A stretch of 46,379 bases of DNA from Ectothiorhodospiraceae bacterium (GTDB taxonomy: Bacteria; Bacteroidota; Ignavibacteria; SZUA-365; GCA-2699105). The stretch covers positions 1 to 46,379 of the forward strand of contig PABJ01000116.1 of assembly GCA_002699105.1 (NCBI GenBank). Direction: 5' to 3'. How positions within the stretch are numbered: the stretch's first letter is position 1; every line of letters begins with the position of its first letter. The notes under the pieces are model-generated. The model did no database searches, was not told the DNA's origin, and was given only the letters and a program-made list of their open reading frames with translations. This document shows positions 32,989 through 43,008 of the stretch, piece after piece. Both the position numbers and the translations under genes were made by a program.

Positions 32989-34847
32989 TGGTGCACAGCG
33001 TGCGACATACCGCAGCGGCGCTCTTCGCTGTTCTTTTCGCCTTCGGCGCAGTCGGCATGCCGATAGGGATGCCCGCGCAGGACGTGTCCTTCACAGCAAG
33101 CGTATCGCAGAACGAGGTCGCCGAAGGCCAGCAGTTCCAGGTGACTTTCACGCTTTCCGGCGGAAGTCTTCGCCAGCACAGAAACTTCAGCGCACCCGAT
33201 CTCAACCAGCATTTCCTCACACTGATGGGTCCGAGTACATCCACTCAGATGCAGTTCATCAACGGACGGACCTCGTCATCGATATCGTGGACGTATGTCG
33301 TTCAGCCCAGGAAGAAAGGGACATTCACCATACCTCCTGCCACGATTGAATACGACGGCGAGCAGATCAAAACCAACTCCGTTCAGGTAAAGGTCGTCGC
33401 AGGTTCGGGGAGTCAATCGCAGCGCGGCGGCGGTTCGCAAAGCGGTGAGGATGCGCTGAACATCGACGACGATTTCTACATGCGCGCTGTGGCCGACAAG
33501 AGAACAGCCTATCTCGGCGAACCCATCACCGTGACATACAAGGTGTTTTCACGGGTAAATTTCCAGTTCGGGGAGATCGTCAAACTGCCACGCTCAATCG
33601 GATTTTGGGCGGAGGAATTCGAGATCGATCAGCCCAACCGGTACCCGATAGAGGTGATCGACGGGAAACAGTACCAGGTACTCAGTATCAAGCGGGTACA
33701 GTATTTCCCGACGCAATCCGGTGAACTATTCATTGAGCCTTTCGAAGTCAGCTCTGTTGTGCGTGTACGTCAGAAGCGCCGTTCATCGAACAACCAGATC
33801 GACAGGTTCTTCAGCGATCCATTCTTTGACCGCTACCAGAACGTTGAGTACACGCTGCGCTCGCAGCGATTGAAGATCGACGTGAAGCCGCTTCCTGAAG
33901 CGGGCATGCCGGAATCCTTCAAGGGTGCCGTCGGTACCTACACGATGGATGTGTCGTTGGATAGGGAAGACATCAAGGCAAATGAAACTGCGTCTCTAAA
34001 AGTCAAGATTCAGGGGTCAGGGAATATCAAACTGCTCGAAGGCCCCGATGTGGATTTCCCGACGAGCGTCGATACCTACGATCCGCGGATAGAGGACGAC
34101 ATGCGAAGCGGAGCCGGGCGTATATCCGGTACGCGGACATTCGAATACATCTTCATACCCCGGTTCCCCGGCCAACTGACGATACCGCCGGTGGAATTCA
34201 GCTACTTCGATTACAAGAAAGAAGAATATGTCGAGCTGACGGGCGATGAGTTCGAACTCGATATCGCAAAGGGGGCGCCGCGCGATGAGGCGAATGAACC
34301 CACGCAGGCGGATGTGGATTATCTTGCGATGGACGTCAACCCGCTGAAGCAGGCGGATGGAGAGCTGCGCCGCCGCGGCGAAACAGCCGTTCCTATCAGT
34401 ACCATGATGCTCATGTACCTGATACCTGCGTTCGTTGCAGCGGGCGGTATTGCCTGGAAACGGCGCTACGATAGAATTCACGGGGATGCGGTCGGACTCC
34501 GGATGCGTCGGGCTACCAAAACGGCGGAAAAGCATTTGGCGGCATCAAAGAAGTATCTCGATCACAAAATGATCGAAAAGTATTACCAGGAAGTCGCCAG
34601 GGCGCTATGGGGATATATACAGCATAAGCTGACGATACCGACATCCGAAACATCGGTGGAAGGTGTGCTTGCAGTGCTGAGGAACAGGAACATTTCCGAT
34701 GCAACCATCGCCAATACAAAGGAAGCCCTCGACGGCATCGAATACGCGAGGTTCTCACCAACCCGTGCAGAACATGCTGAGATGGCGGAGCTCTATGATA
34801 AGGCGCGTACAGCAATCGTCACGATTGAACAGGAGCTGCGGGCGTAA
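32988..34847 (+). CDS. batD: BatD, membrane-anchored beta-domain protein
   Basis: This 619-aa protein has an N-terminal signal (about 1-28) and the BatD oxygen-tolerance domain: VSFTASVSQNEVAEGQQFQVTFTLSGG at its start and AYLGEPITVTYKVFSR at about 175. It continues as repeated Ig-like beta-sandwiches. A membrane segment (about 466-484) precedes a cytoplasmic helical tail (KTAEKHLAASKKYLDHKMIEKYYQEVARALWGYIQHKL). The length is normal for the family. The start ATG shares one base with the batC stop (TAATG), and batE starts at the very next base after its stop. It probably forms the periplasmic scaffold of the Bat complex. Confidence 0.92.
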   Translation: MVHSVRHTAAALFAVLFAFGAVGMPIGMPAQDVSFTASVSQNEVAEGQQFQVTFTLSGGSLRQHRNFSAPDLNQHFLTLMGPSTSTQMQFINGRTSSSISWTYVVQPRKKGTFTIPPATIEYDGEQIKTNSVQVKVVAGSGSQSQRGGGSQSGEDALNIDDDFYMRAVADKRTAYLGEPITVTYKVFSRVNFQFGEIVKLPRSIGFWAEEFEIDQPNRYPIEVIDGKQYQVLSIKRVQYFPTQSGELFIEPFEVSSVVRVRQKRRSSNNQIDRFFSDPFFDRYQNVEYTLRSQRLKIDVKPLPEAGMPESFKGAVGTYTMDVSLDREDIKANETASLKVKIQGSGNIKLLEGPDVDFPTSVDTYDPRIEDDMRSGAGRISGTRTFEYIFIPRFPGQLTIPPVEFSYFDYKKEEYVELTGDEFELDIAKGAPRDEANEPTQADVDYLAMDVNPLKQADGELRRRGETAVPISTMMLMYLIPAFVAAGGIAWKRRYDRIHGDAVGLRMRRATKTAEKHLAASKKYLDHKMIEKYYQEVARALWGYIQHKLTIPTSETSVEGVLAVLRNRNISDATIANTKEALDGIEYARFSPTRAEHAEMAELYDKARTAIVTIEQELRA

Positions 34848-35612
34848 ATGAAGCATCTGTTCATCATCCTGACACTTGGGACGATCATAACGACGGCGAT
34901 GGCTCAGGAAGAGAAATCGCCCGAGCGGATACTGAACCAGGCTGCCGAGCAGTATTCGCAGGCAGATTACGAACGCGCGATCGAGCTCTATCAGAGCCTC
35001 CTGGCGCAAGGGTATGCCGATCCGAAGCTGTATTACAACCTCGGGAACGCATATTTCAAGAACGGCGATCTCGGAAAAAGCATTCTCTTCTACGAGCGGG
35101 CGTATCTCCTCCAGCCTGAAGATCCGGAAATAGCGCAAAACCTGAAGATTGCCCGCGCCCGCATTCGTGATAGAGTTGAACCGATCCCGCTCCTTGTCAT
35201 CGTCAAATGGTGGAACGATCTCAAAACGACGAGCAGCGCTTCCACGCTGTTTCTGTATTCTACTATCCTCGCATGGCTGCTCGCTGGAGCGATCTTCCTG
35301 TTCTACGGCTTCCGGAATGTGCTCCTCCGCAGGGTAGTGTTAGCGCTCGGGATTGTGCTTATAGGACTCTTCGCAGCTTCAGTCGCGTTGGTCCAGGCAA
35401 AAAACGAATCCCTTGCCGCCGAGGACTTCGGTATCATTATGCCGTTCGAGGTGATAGTGCACTCTACTCCGGATGCGACGGCCGTCGAAAGCTTCAAGAT
35501 TCATGAGGGCTTGAAGGTCGAAGTGCTCGAAGAGAAGGACGGCCTGGTTCGCATACGGCTTGCAGACGGAAAGCAGGGGTGGATATCTGCAAACGAGTTG
35601 GTTCTTATCTAG
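34848..35612 (+). CDS. batE: BatE, TPR protein with SH3-like domain
   Basis: This 254-aa protein has a signal peptide (1-19, TTAMAQ) and a TPR pair (about 25-105; AAEQYSQADYERAIELYQSLL, YYNLGNAYFKNGDLGKSILFYERAY). Two membrane segments follow (about 131-155 and 160-183), then a C-terminal bacterial SH3-like domain (about 200-254; KVEVLEEKDGLVRIRLADGKQGWISANEL). It is the last gene of the bat operon, abutting batD with no gap. SH3-like domains of this type often bind peptidoglycan or periplasmic partners. Confidence 0.92.
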   Translation: MKHLFIILTLGTIITTAMAQEEKSPERILNQAAEQYSQADYERAIELYQSLLAQGYADPKLYYNLGNAYFKNGDLGKSILFYERAYLLQPEDPEIAQNLKIARARIRDRVEPIPLLVIVKWWNDLKTTSSASTLFLYSTILAWLLAGAIFLFYGFRNVLLRRVVLALGIVLIGLFAASVALVQAKNESLAAEDFGIIMPFEVIVHSTPDATAVESFKIHEGLKVEVLEEKDGLVRIRLADGKQGWISANELVLI

Positions 35613-35705
35613 GGCCGTACCAACCTTCCGAAACATTGTTTCTCGCCGCTGATTTCAGCATTTTTCCCTATTACATGATTGAAACACTTGCAACCGCGTG
35701 ATTCC

Positions 35706-36482
35706 GTGAAACGAACCCTGCCCCTCGTACTATGTGCCATCCTGCTTGCCCAAACAGGCATTGCAAATGAGCCGGAAAAACCTCAGGAAGACGTGCTCCG
35801 TCCCGTGCGTCTCCAAACATATTGGGGACCAGTCCTGCTGGCCAATTTCGTGATGAGTTCGGGAGAATTCGTCACGACCTGCGATTGTCTATACGATGGC
35901 GGGAGCGGCGTCGGCTTCGGCGGGGGCGCATTTATTCAGTATCCGTTGACGGCATCCATATCGCTGCTCGGACAGGCAACGCTGCAGGGGCTCGGTGCTG
36001 AATACAGCGATACCGAGATCCGGCCGGAATACGTATCGACGCCTAACAGCGAAGGCAGCATCGAGATGCTGGAATTCGAGAAAACTGCAAACGTGACCGC
36101 GACGTACATTCTTCTCGATCTCAGGGGTATGTATGAATTCGGCAAAAGCGGCGTTGCAATTTCCATCGGTCCCGCAGTCGGTATTCTTGTCGATGACTAT
36201 ATCGAGGAGAGCGAGACGTTGAAGACCGAAGGCATCATCTATGGCACAAACCAGCAGACCGAGAAGCAGTTTCTCGACGGCGGATTCGACCAGTTATACG
36301 AGAAAGAAACGCTGCGGTTTGCTCTGGCGTTTGGTCTATCGTACGATATTGCGTTCGGGCGGAACATGTTCATTTCGCCCGAGATTTCGTACCATCTGCC
36401 CTTCACGTCGCTCGTCGGTGAATACAGCGATTGGAAACATGCATCCATGCAAGCGGGTGTAAGAGTAAAGTTCGGACTGTAG
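35706..36482 (+). CDS. Outer-membrane beta-barrel protein
   Basis: The preferred start is the GTG at 35706, which gives a signal peptide (KRTLPLVLCAILLAQTGIA); a TTG at 35679 is an alternative. The protein is then 258 aa. It has porin-family strands (RLQTYWGPVLLANFVMSS, SGVGFGGGAFIQYPL, LRFALAFGLSYDIAFGRN) and a terminal strand MQAGVRVKFGL. It lacks a sorting domain, so it is probably integral in the outer membrane. It lies 93 bp after batE and 58 bp before a SPOR lipoprotein. Ligand or role unknown. Confidence 0.75.
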   Translation: MKRTLPLVLCAILLAQTGIANEPEKPQEDVLRPVRLQTYWGPVLLANFVMSSGEFVTTCDCLYDGGSGVGFGGGAFIQYPLTASISLLGQATLQGLGAEYSDTEIRPEYVSTPNSEGSIEMLEFEKTANVTATYILLDLRGMYEFGKSGVAISIGPAVGILVDDYIEESETLKTEGIIYGTNQQTEKQFLDGGFDQLYEKETLRFALAFGLSYDIAFGRNMFISPEISYHLPFTSLVGEYSDWKHASMQAGVRVKFGL

Positions 36483-36540
36483 AAGTATGTCCACTGGAAG
36501 AAATCGAAGTACGAATACATATACGAAGAAGTACAATACC

Positions 36541-37122
36541 ATGAAGCTTACGACATTGATACCGGTTCTTATATTCGCATTCCTGGCGGCACCGCTGACA
36601 AGCTGCAGCGGGAGCGAGGAAGGCGGGTTCGCCTATGACGACAGCACGAAGAGCGAGTTTACGAAGGTCGACGAATCGGACACGCCGGTGATGCCCGAAG
36701 AGCCGGCACGCGTATCTGGCAGCGATGAGAACCCGCGGAATTCGGCGACGGATCTGAGTCAGCCGCAGGAAAAACCACAGGGCAAGCCAAAGAAAACAAC
36801 GGTCGATACTACGCCGGATGCGTACGAAAAGCCCCAGACCGGGCAGACCGAAGTACAGCAGAAGCCCAGCAGTACGGCACGCGGTGTCTTGATGTGGAGC
36901 GTCCAGATCGGTGCGTTCAAGGATGAAGAAGGCGCGCTCAAGATGGTAGATGAAGCGAAGCAGACGCTCAAGCAGCCGATTTACAAGGACTTCGATCCTG
37001 CAACGGGATTCTATAAGGTTACCGTCGGTTCCTTTGCGAACAAAGAAGATGCAGGCCGCTACAAGGCCGACGTCCAGGCAAACGGCTTCCCCGATGCGTT
37101 TTCCGTTGAGGTGCGCAGATAA
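36541..37122 (+). CDS. SPOR-domain lipoprotein (1)
   Basis: The ATG at 36541 yields a lipoprotein signal (lipobox LTSC, Cys22) and a 193-aa protein; the frame to 36487 would precede this signal and is rejected. A low-complexity acidic/Pro-rich linker (about 25-120) leads to a C-terminal SPOR domain (about 118-193; WSVQIGAFKDEEGALKMVDEAK, FYKVTVGSFANKEDAGRYKADVQ). SPOR domains bind glycan strands stripped of stem peptides, typically at division sites. The next gene, 3 bp on, encodes a second such lipoprotein. Confidence 0.88.
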   Translation: MKLTTLIPVLIFAFLAAPLTSCSGSEEGGFAYDDSTKSEFTKVDESDTPVMPEEPARVSGSDENPRNSATDLSQPQEKPQGKPKKTTVDTTPDAYEKPQTGQTEVQQKPSSTARGVLMWSVQIGAFKDEEGALKMVDEAKQTLKQPIYKDFDPATGFYKVTVGSFANKEDAGRYKADVQANGFPDAFSVEVRR

Positions 37123-37125
37123 CAG

Positions 37126-37656
37126 GTGCTTCACTGTATAAAACATAGCGCCTTTCTCCCTGTCCTCAGCGCGATCTCACTCGGGTTGCTCCTTCTCGGT
37201 TGCTCCAGTACCGAAGAAACGACCGAAGAGAAGAAGCCGATTACAGAGTACGAAGAGAAGTTCGATCCTTCAAAGTACCGCGATGAGGAAACGGTAAAGA
37301 AGGACATTGAGCCTGAAGAAATACCGGCCACCTCCCGGGAAAAGCCCATCGAAGAGTATATGACGATCGAGAGGGTGGAGAAGGTGATGGGTTTCCGGAT
37401 TCAGATCTATTCGACCGCCAGCCTTGAGGACGCTGAGAAGCAGCTCGACCGCTACACGGAAAAACTGGGCGATTCGGTCAACATCCACATGGTGTTCGAT
37501 GCACCGTACTACAAACTGCGTGTCGGCGATTACCTGGCACGAGATTCGGCCAGCACGCAGCTCGCGCAGTTGAAGGAACTCGGGCTTGAAGAAGCCTGGA
37601 TCGTGCGCGACCGTGTGGATAAGAAAACTATGCACCGCGTGAAAATGAAGCAGTGA
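37126..37656 (+). CDS. SPOR-domain lipoprotein (2)
   Basis: This GTG-initiated 176-aa protein has a lipobox LLGC (Cys26), a charged linker rich in Glu and Lys (30-85), and a C-terminal SPOR-like domain (about 89-176; MGFRIQIYSTASLEDAEKQLDRY, APYYKLRVGDYLARDSASTQLAQL). It is a divergent paralog of the preceding protein, which starts a 2-gene unit 3 bp upstream. Both should be periplasmic-facing peptidoglycan-binding lipoproteins; whether they act in division or in wall maintenance cannot be told. Confidence 0.85.
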   Translation: MLHCIKHSAFLPVLSAISLGLLLLGCSSTEETTEEKKPITEYEEKFDPSKYRDEETVKKDIEPEEIPATSREKPIEEYMTIERVEKVMGFRIQIYSTASLEDAEKQLDRYTEKLGDSVNIHMVFDAPYYKLRVGDYLARDSASTQLAQLKELGLEEAWIVRDRVDKKTMHRVKMKQ

Positions 37657-37698
37657 CCGGTGCTCTGCAGCTATTCGATCAACTACAGATACATTCCC

Positions 37699-38481
37699 AT
37701 GAGTTTTGAAACCATTCTCTTTGAGAAGCAGGACGGTATTCTCACCATTACGCTCAACCGTCCCGACGTCTTGAACGCATTCAACGAGCAGATGACTGCC
37801 GACTTGCAGGAGGCATTCAACCGCGCGGCGGAGGATGACGACGTTCGCGTTATCGTTCTCACTGGCGCTGGAAGGGCGTTCTGTTCCGGGCAGGATTTGA
37901 AAGACATTTCGGACGATGAAACCCGCTCCCTTGCCGATAGCCTGAAACGGCGCTACAATCCGCTGATTCGCGCGATGCGCAGCTTACCGAAGCCCATCAT
38001 CGCCGCGATAAACGGTGCCTGCGCGGGGGCAGGGTTGAGCCTGGCGCTTGCCTGCGATATGCGTTTCGCTGCGGATAACGCCAAGCTGATAGAGGTGTTC
38101 ATTCGCATAGGCCTTGTGCCGGATTCCGGTTCGTCGTGGTTCCTGCCGCATCTTATCGGCTACGCGAAGGCATTCGAACTCTGCGCCACCGGCCGCGATG
38201 TGCGTGCCCCCGAAGCCGAACAGATCGGGCTGGTGAACAAGGTCGTGAACAAGGACCTGCTCATGGAATACACGATGTCGGAAGCGAAGAAATTCGCCGC
38301 CGCACCGACGCAGGCCATCGGGCAAATCAAGGAAATGCTCAATCGCGCGGTTTCAAGCGATCTGGATACGGCGCTGCAGTTCGAGGAGGAGATGCAGGAA
38401 AAAGCCGGGTTCAGCTACGACTACAAGGAAGGCAAGAAGGCGTTCCTCGAAAAACGCCCGCCCAAGTTTGAGGGGAGGTAG
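37699..38481 (+). CDS. Enoyl-CoA hydratase/isomerase family protein, PaaG-like
   Basis: The ATG at 37699 is the chosen start ([20 protein letters not shown]), giving 260 aa of usual crotonase length; the frame is also open to 37660. The CoA/oxyanion-hole segments are [12 protein letters not shown] (56-67) and [16 protein letters not shown] (106-120). The Glu of hydratases in the second segment is missing, while the Asp of PaaG-type isomerases is present (LVPDSG, Asp142). This points to an isomerase of the PaaG class (epoxide/oxepin or delta2/delta3 shift), not a hydratase. It lies directly before the IcmF gene and near two 3-hydroxyacyl-CoA dehydrogenase genes. Confidence 0.85.
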   Translation: MSFETILFEKQDGILTITLNRPDVLNAFNEQMTADLQEAFNRAAEDDDVRVIVLTGAGRAFCSGQDLKDISDDETRSLADSLKRRYNPLIRAMRSLPKPIIAAINGACAGAGLSLALACDMRFAADNAKLIEVFIRIGLVPDSGSSWFLPHLIGYAKAFELCATGRDVRAPEAEQIGLVNKVVNKDLLMEYTMSEAKKFAAAPTQAIGQIKEMLNRAVSSDLDTALQFEEEMQEKAGFSYDYKEGKKAFLEKRPPKFEGR

Positions 38482-38492
38482 GAGAAAAGACT

Positions 38493-41400
38493 ATGCAGAA
38501 AGCTGATATCTACACCCCGACAAACAATGTTCGCATCGTGACGGCCGCATCGCTTTTCGATGGGCACGATGCGAGTATCAATATCATGCGGCGGATCCTG
38601 CAGGCAAGCGGGGCAGAGATCATCCACCTGGGCCACAACCGTTCCGTCGCCGAAGTTGTCGATGCAGCAGTGCAGGAGGATGCGCAGGGCATCGCCATCT
38701 CATCCTACCAGGGCGGCCACATCGAATACCTAAAGTACATGAAGGATCTCCTCCGCGAACGCGGCGCCGAACATGTGAAGATTTTCGCAGGCGGCGGCGG
38801 GGTTATTGTGCAGGAGGAGATAGACGAGCTGCATGATTACGGAATCGACCGGGTCTTTTCCCCGGAAGACGGCAGGAAGCTCGGCCTCCAGGGTATGATC
38901 AACCTCGTCATCGAGAGCTGCGATTACGATGTCAGTGATTTCAGTCCTATTAAGCATGTAGATGGCGCTCTTAAGATCGACGGCAAGACCGTTGCCCAGC
39001 TTAACGGTGAGCTGAAAGACGATGTGAAGACGCTATCCCATGCCCTCACACTCGTCGAATCCGACGATGGATTTTCTCTCAGCGAAATGGATATCCCGGA
39101 GAAGCCTGTCATCGGCATAACGGGCACAGGCGGAGCCGGTAAATCTTCGCTCACCGATGAGCTCATCCGGCGCTTTTTGAATGTCTTCCCGGACAAAACC
39201 TACGCGGTGCTATCGGTCGATCCATCGAAGCGGAGGACGGGCGGAGCGCTCCTCGGCGACCGCATTCGTATGAATGCTATCTCCACGCCTGAGCCGGAAG
39301 GAATGAAGCGCGTCTTCATGCGGTCCTTTGCAACGCGTGCTTCGAACCGCGCAACATCGGCAGCGCTTCACCGCGCAATCGATCTCTGCAAGATCGCAGG
39401 GTACGACTTGATCATCGTCGAGACGGCGGGCATCGGCCAGTCGGATTCGGAGATTGTTGATCTCGTCGACGTCTCGATGTACGTGATGACGCCCGAGTAC
39501 GGCGCATCCACGCAGCTCGAAAAGATCGACATGCTTGATCTTGCCGATCTCGTTGTGCTGAATAAATTCGAGAAGCGCGGCGCAGATGATGCACTTCGCG
39601 ATGTACGCAAGCAGTATATGCGTAATCATGGCCTGTTCGATGGAAATTCGGAGGACATGCCGGTGTATCCAACGATAGCCAGCCAATTCAACGATGCAGG
39701 CACGAACCATCTCTTTTATTCCCTCACCCGCAAGCTTGCAGCGCTGGATGGAGACGGTTGGAACACTGATTTCGGTGCCGAACCGCTGCTTCCAACGAAG
39801 TCCGCAATGATTCCGCCGGAGCGTTCCCGCTACCTCTCCGAGATCTCCGATACAGTGCAGAACTACAAGCAATGGGTGGATGAGCAGGCAGGCTATGCGC
39901 GGAAATGGCAGCAGCTTGAGGGTGCGAAGACGGCGTTGCTCGAAGCTGCCGAGAAGAAAGAAATTACGATCTCCGGTGAGGGCGGAGTCGTCGAGTTGGC
40001 GGCAAAAGAGGTAAGCGAAGAGCTCCTCGGCGCGATCGATCAGCAAATCGAGTACTTCCGCTCCCACGTAACGGCGGAAAATCGCGACCTTCTCGATAAG
40101 TGGGTCGAAGCGAACGAAGCATACCGCAAGGACCAGCTCGTCACGAAAATCCGGGATAAGGAGATCGTGACGGAGCTATACACGGAATCGCTATCGGGGA
40201 CGAAGATCCCGAGGGTGAGTTTGCCGAAGTACAACGACCGGGGCGATGTACTGAAGTGGATGCTCCTGGAGAATGTCCCCGGCACGTTCCCGTATACGGG
40301 CGGCGTATTTCCATTTAAACGCAAGGGCGAAGACCCGACGCGTATGTTTGCAGGGGAAGGCACACCCGAGCGCACGAACAGGCGATTCCACTACGTGAGC
40401 GAAGGGATGCCAGCGGCGAGGCTATCCACGGCATTCGACTCGGTCACGCTATACGGCGAGGATCCGCACGAGCGTCCGGATATCTATGGAAAGATCGGCA
40501 ACTCCGGTGTGTCCATTTGCACGCTCGATGACATGAAAAAATTGTATTGCGGTTTCGATCTCTGCAAGCCGAATACATCCGTTTCTATGACGATCAACGG
40601 CCCTGCGCCGATGATTCTGGCGATGTTCCTCAATACCGCGATCGATCAGCAGGTGGAAAAGCATCTGGTGCTGAACGGGAAGTTCGACGAAGCTCAGCAG
40701 GCCATCGACGCATTGTATGCTAAACTCGGTATGGACCGTCCTGTATATCAGGGCGTGCCAGATTTCCGACGGATGCTAGGCGAGCTGAACGATCCGTCGC
40801 TGTTCGAACCGAATGCGACAGTCCACAGGTACTTCGGTCTCGGCACCCTTGGCGTCTCCGGCGATTTCTTTGTCTCGAAAGGCATTATCTCGCAGGAAGA
40901 ATACGACACGATGAGCGCCGAAGCGCTTTCCGTCGTCCGCGGTACGGTGCAGGCCGATATCTTGAAGGAAGACCAGGCGCAGAATACCTGCATCTTTTCG
41001 ACGGAATTCGCGCTCAGGATGATGGGAGATATCCAGGAGCAGTTTATTACGCATAAGGTGCGCAATTATTACTCCGTCTCTATCTCCGGATACCACATTG
41101 CGGAGGCGGGAGCGAACCCGATTACGCAACTCGCTTTCACGCTGGCGAACGGCTTCACGTACGTTGAGTATTACCTATCGCGCGGAATGAAGATCGACGA
41201 TTTTGCGCCGAACCTATCATTCTTCTTCTCGAACGGCATCGATCCCGAGTATTCGGTCATAGGACGCGTGGCGCGGCGGATTTGGTCTGTCGCTATGAAG
41301 AACCTGTACGGCGGCAATGCGCGCTCGCAGAAGCTCAAGTATCATATCCAGACGAGCGGACGCAGCCTTCACGCGATGGAGATCGATTTCAACGATATCC

Positions 41401-42044
41401 GGACGACGCTCCAGGCGCTGTATGCGATCTACGATAACTGCAACTCCCTCCACACCAACGCCTACGACGAGGCCATTACCACGCCCACCGAAGAAAGCGT
41501 TCGCAGAGCGCTGGCAATCCAGCTGATTATTAACCGTGAACTCGGCTTGGCGAAGAACGAGAACCCCTTGCAGGGTTCGTTCATCATTGAAGAGCTGACC
41601 GAACTGGTGGAAGAAGCAGTTTTGGCGGAATTCCGCAGGATCAGCGAGCGCGGCGGCGTTCCGGGAGCAATGGAGACGATGTACCAGCGCGGGAAGATCC
41701 AGGAAGAATCGATTCTGTACGAATCCCGCAAGCATTCAGGCGAACTCCCTATCATCGGTGTGAACACGTTCCTCAGGTCTAACCGCGAGGAAGCAGAAGA
41801 GGTTAAGCCTATCGAGCTCATCCGCAGCACACCGGAGGAGAAAGAGCAGCAGATCGCCAATCTGCGTGCGTTCCAGAAACGCAACACGGATGGTTCAGGC
41901 AGTGCGCTTGCTGCGGTTCAAGAAGCGGCACAGAACAGAGAGAATATTTTCGAACAGCTCTTGGAATGCGTCAAGTATGCCTCCCTCGGCCAGATAAGTG
42001 CAGCCCTCTACCGCGTCGGTGGTCAGTACCGCAGAAGCATGTAG
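38493..42044 (+). CDS. icmF: Fused isobutyryl-CoA mutase IcmF
   Basis: This 1183-aa protein is the fused adenosylcobalamin mutase, cytoplasmic. The N-terminal B12-binding domain has DGHDAS (His25, lower axial ligand). A G-protein chaperone of the MeaB type has Walker [10 protein letters not shown] (211-219). A linker leads to the large mutase domain (about 590-1110). The substrate-pocket residues are Phe606 (TGGVFPF) and Gln830 (AQNTCIF), the IcmF pair; methylmalonyl-CoA mutases have Tyr and Arg there. So the enzyme should interconvert isobutyryl-CoA and n-butyryl-CoA. The start has a GGAG/AGGAG-rich SD. The dehydrogenase and isomerase neighbours fit acyl-CoA interconversion. Confidence 0.93.
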   Translation: MQKADIYTPTNNVRIVTAASLFDGHDASINIMRRILQASGAEIIHLGHNRSVAEVVDAAVQEDAQGIAISSYQGGHIEYLKYMKDLLRERGAEHVKIFAGGGGVIVQEEIDELHDYGIDRVFSPEDGRKLGLQGMINLVIESCDYDVSDFSPIKHVDGALKIDGKTVAQLNGELKDDVKTLSHALTLVESDDGFSLSEMDIPEKPVIGITGTGGAGKSSLTDELIRRFLNVFPDKTYAVLSVDPSKRRTGGALLGDRIRMNAISTPEPEGMKRVFMRSFATRASNRATSAALHRAIDLCKIAGYDLIIVETAGIGQSDSEIVDLVDVSMYVMTPEYGASTQLEKIDMLDLADLVVLNKFEKRGADDALRDVRKQYMRNHGLFDGNSEDMPVYPTIASQFNDAGTNHLFYSLTRKLAALDGDGWNTDFGAEPLLPTKSAMIPPERSRYLSEISDTVQNYKQWVDEQAGYARKWQQLEGAKTALLEAAEKKEITISGEGGVVELAAKEVSEELLGAIDQQIEYFRSHVTAENRDLLDKWVEANEAYRKDQLVTKIRDKEIVTELYTESLSGTKIPRVSLPKYNDRGDVLKWMLLENVPGTFPYTGGVFPFKRKGEDPTRMFAGEGTPERTNRRFHYVSEGMPAARLSTAFDSVTLYGEDPHERPDIYGKIGNSGVSICTLDDMKKLYCGFDLCKPNTSVSMTINGPAPMILAMFLNTAIDQQVEKHLVLNGKFDEAQQAIDALYAKLGMDRPVYQGVPDFRRMLGELNDPSLFEPNATVHRYFGLGTLGVSGDFFVSKGIISQEEYDTMSAEALSVVRGTVQADILKEDQAQNTCIFSTEFALRMMGDIQEQFITHKVRNYYSVSISGYHIAEAGANPITQLAFTLANGFTYVEYYLSRGMKIDDFAPNLSFFFSNGIDPEYSVIGRVARRIWSVAMKNLYGGNARSQKLKYHIQTSGRSLHAMEIDFNDIRTTLQALYAIYDNCNSLHTNAYDEAITTPTEESVRRALAIQLIINRELGLAKNENPLQGSFIIEELTELVEEAVLAEFRRISERGGVPGAMETMYQRGKIQEESILYESRKHSGELPIIGVNTFLRSNREEAEEVKPIELIRSTPEEKEQQIANLRAFQKRNTDGSGSALAAVQEAAQNRENIFEQLLECVKYASLGQISAALYRVGGQYRRSM

Positions 42045-42148
42045 GAGCGGGGGTCGCGGAAGATCTCGAAATTGTAGAAGCACTTGAGGCGTGAAATGAC
42101 TATGAACGAGCTGGGCGCCTACACGCGAATGAAAACACTGGAGAATAC

Positions 42149-42991
42149 ATGATTGGAATAATAGGCTCGGGGACGATGGGCCGCGGGATTGCTATCTCGG
42201 CGGCAACGGGCGGCTACGACGTCTCTCTCTACGATATCGATCAGCAGGCGTTGGATGCAGCGCAGCAGGCGATTGAGAAATCCGTTGCAAAAGGTGTAGA
42301 GAAAGGCAAAATCCCGGCTGAGGAGCAACCGAAGATCCTGGCAAGAATCCGTACCACGATGAGTCTCGACGATCTTGGTGCGGGTGAACTCATAGTGGAG
42401 GCCGTTCCGGAGAGCATGGATTTGAAGAAGAAGATATTCGGCCAGCTTTCCGGGATCTGCAGCAAAGATGCCATCCTGGCCAGCAATACATCATCGCTCT
42501 CGATTACATCCATCTCCGCCGTCGTCGATAATCCCGGCCGCGTCGTGGGAATGCATTTCTTCAATCCTGCGAACATCATGAAGCTCGTAGAGGTAATTGC
42601 AGGAAGATTTACATCGGAAGAAACAGTCGCGAATGTCTGCGAGATCGCTGAGAAGATGGGAAAGACACCGGCACGTGTAAAGGACACACCGGGATTCATC
42701 GTCAATCGTGTGGCGCGGTCGTTCTATACAGAGTCGCTGCGAATTCTCGAAGAAGGTGTGGCGGACGAGGCAGCGATCGATCGAGTCATGCAGGCGCATG
42801 GATTTCGTATGGGACCGTTCACGCTCATGGATCTGATCGGCAACGATGTAAACGTCGAGGTCACTCGCTCCCTGTACGAAGCCTACCACGGTGAGGCTCG
42901 GTACAGACCCTCCCATATCCAGGAAGCCCTTGTCGATGCTGGAATGCTCGGTAAAAAGTCAGGCCGCGGATTCTACAATTACGAATCATAA
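42149..42991 (+). CDS. 3-hydroxyacyl-CoA dehydrogenase
   Basis: This 280-aa protein has the NAD-binding Gly-x-Gly-x-x-Gly motif (IIGSGTMGRG, 4-13), catalytic His136 (GMHFFNP) and Glu148 (KLVEVI). The C-terminal helical 3HCDH domain (about 180-280) includes KDTPGFIVNRVAR and the helix around GPFTLMDLIGNDVN. All catalytic residues are present, so it should oxidise 3-hydroxybutyryl-CoA-like substrates with NAD. An SD (GGAG) precedes the ATG by 5 nt. It lies 104 bp after icmF, and a degenerate paralog follows 17 bp later. 3-Hydroxybutyryl-CoA dehydrogenase is the likely name, but PaaH-type activity is possible. Confidence 0.9.
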   Translation: MIGIIGSGTMGRGIAISAATGGYDVSLYDIDQQALDAAQQAIEKSVAKGVEKGKIPAEEQPKILARIRTTMSLDDLGAGELIVEAVPESMDLKKKIFGQLSGICSKDAILASNTSSLSITSISAVVDNPGRVVGMHFFNPANIMKLVEVIAGRFTSEETVANVCEIAEKMGKTPARVKDTPGFIVNRVARSFYTESLRILEEGVADEAAIDRVMQAHGFRMGPFTLMDLIGNDVNVEVTRSLYEAYHGEARYRPSHIQEALVDAGMLGKKSGRGFYNYES

Positions 42992-43008
42992 CACGAACCA
43001 TCTGAGCA

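Noticed and set aside
39210..40067. A 285-aa minus-strand open frame inside icmF
   Set aside because: It is antisense to the G-protein domain of IcmF. No start site or family feature supports it.
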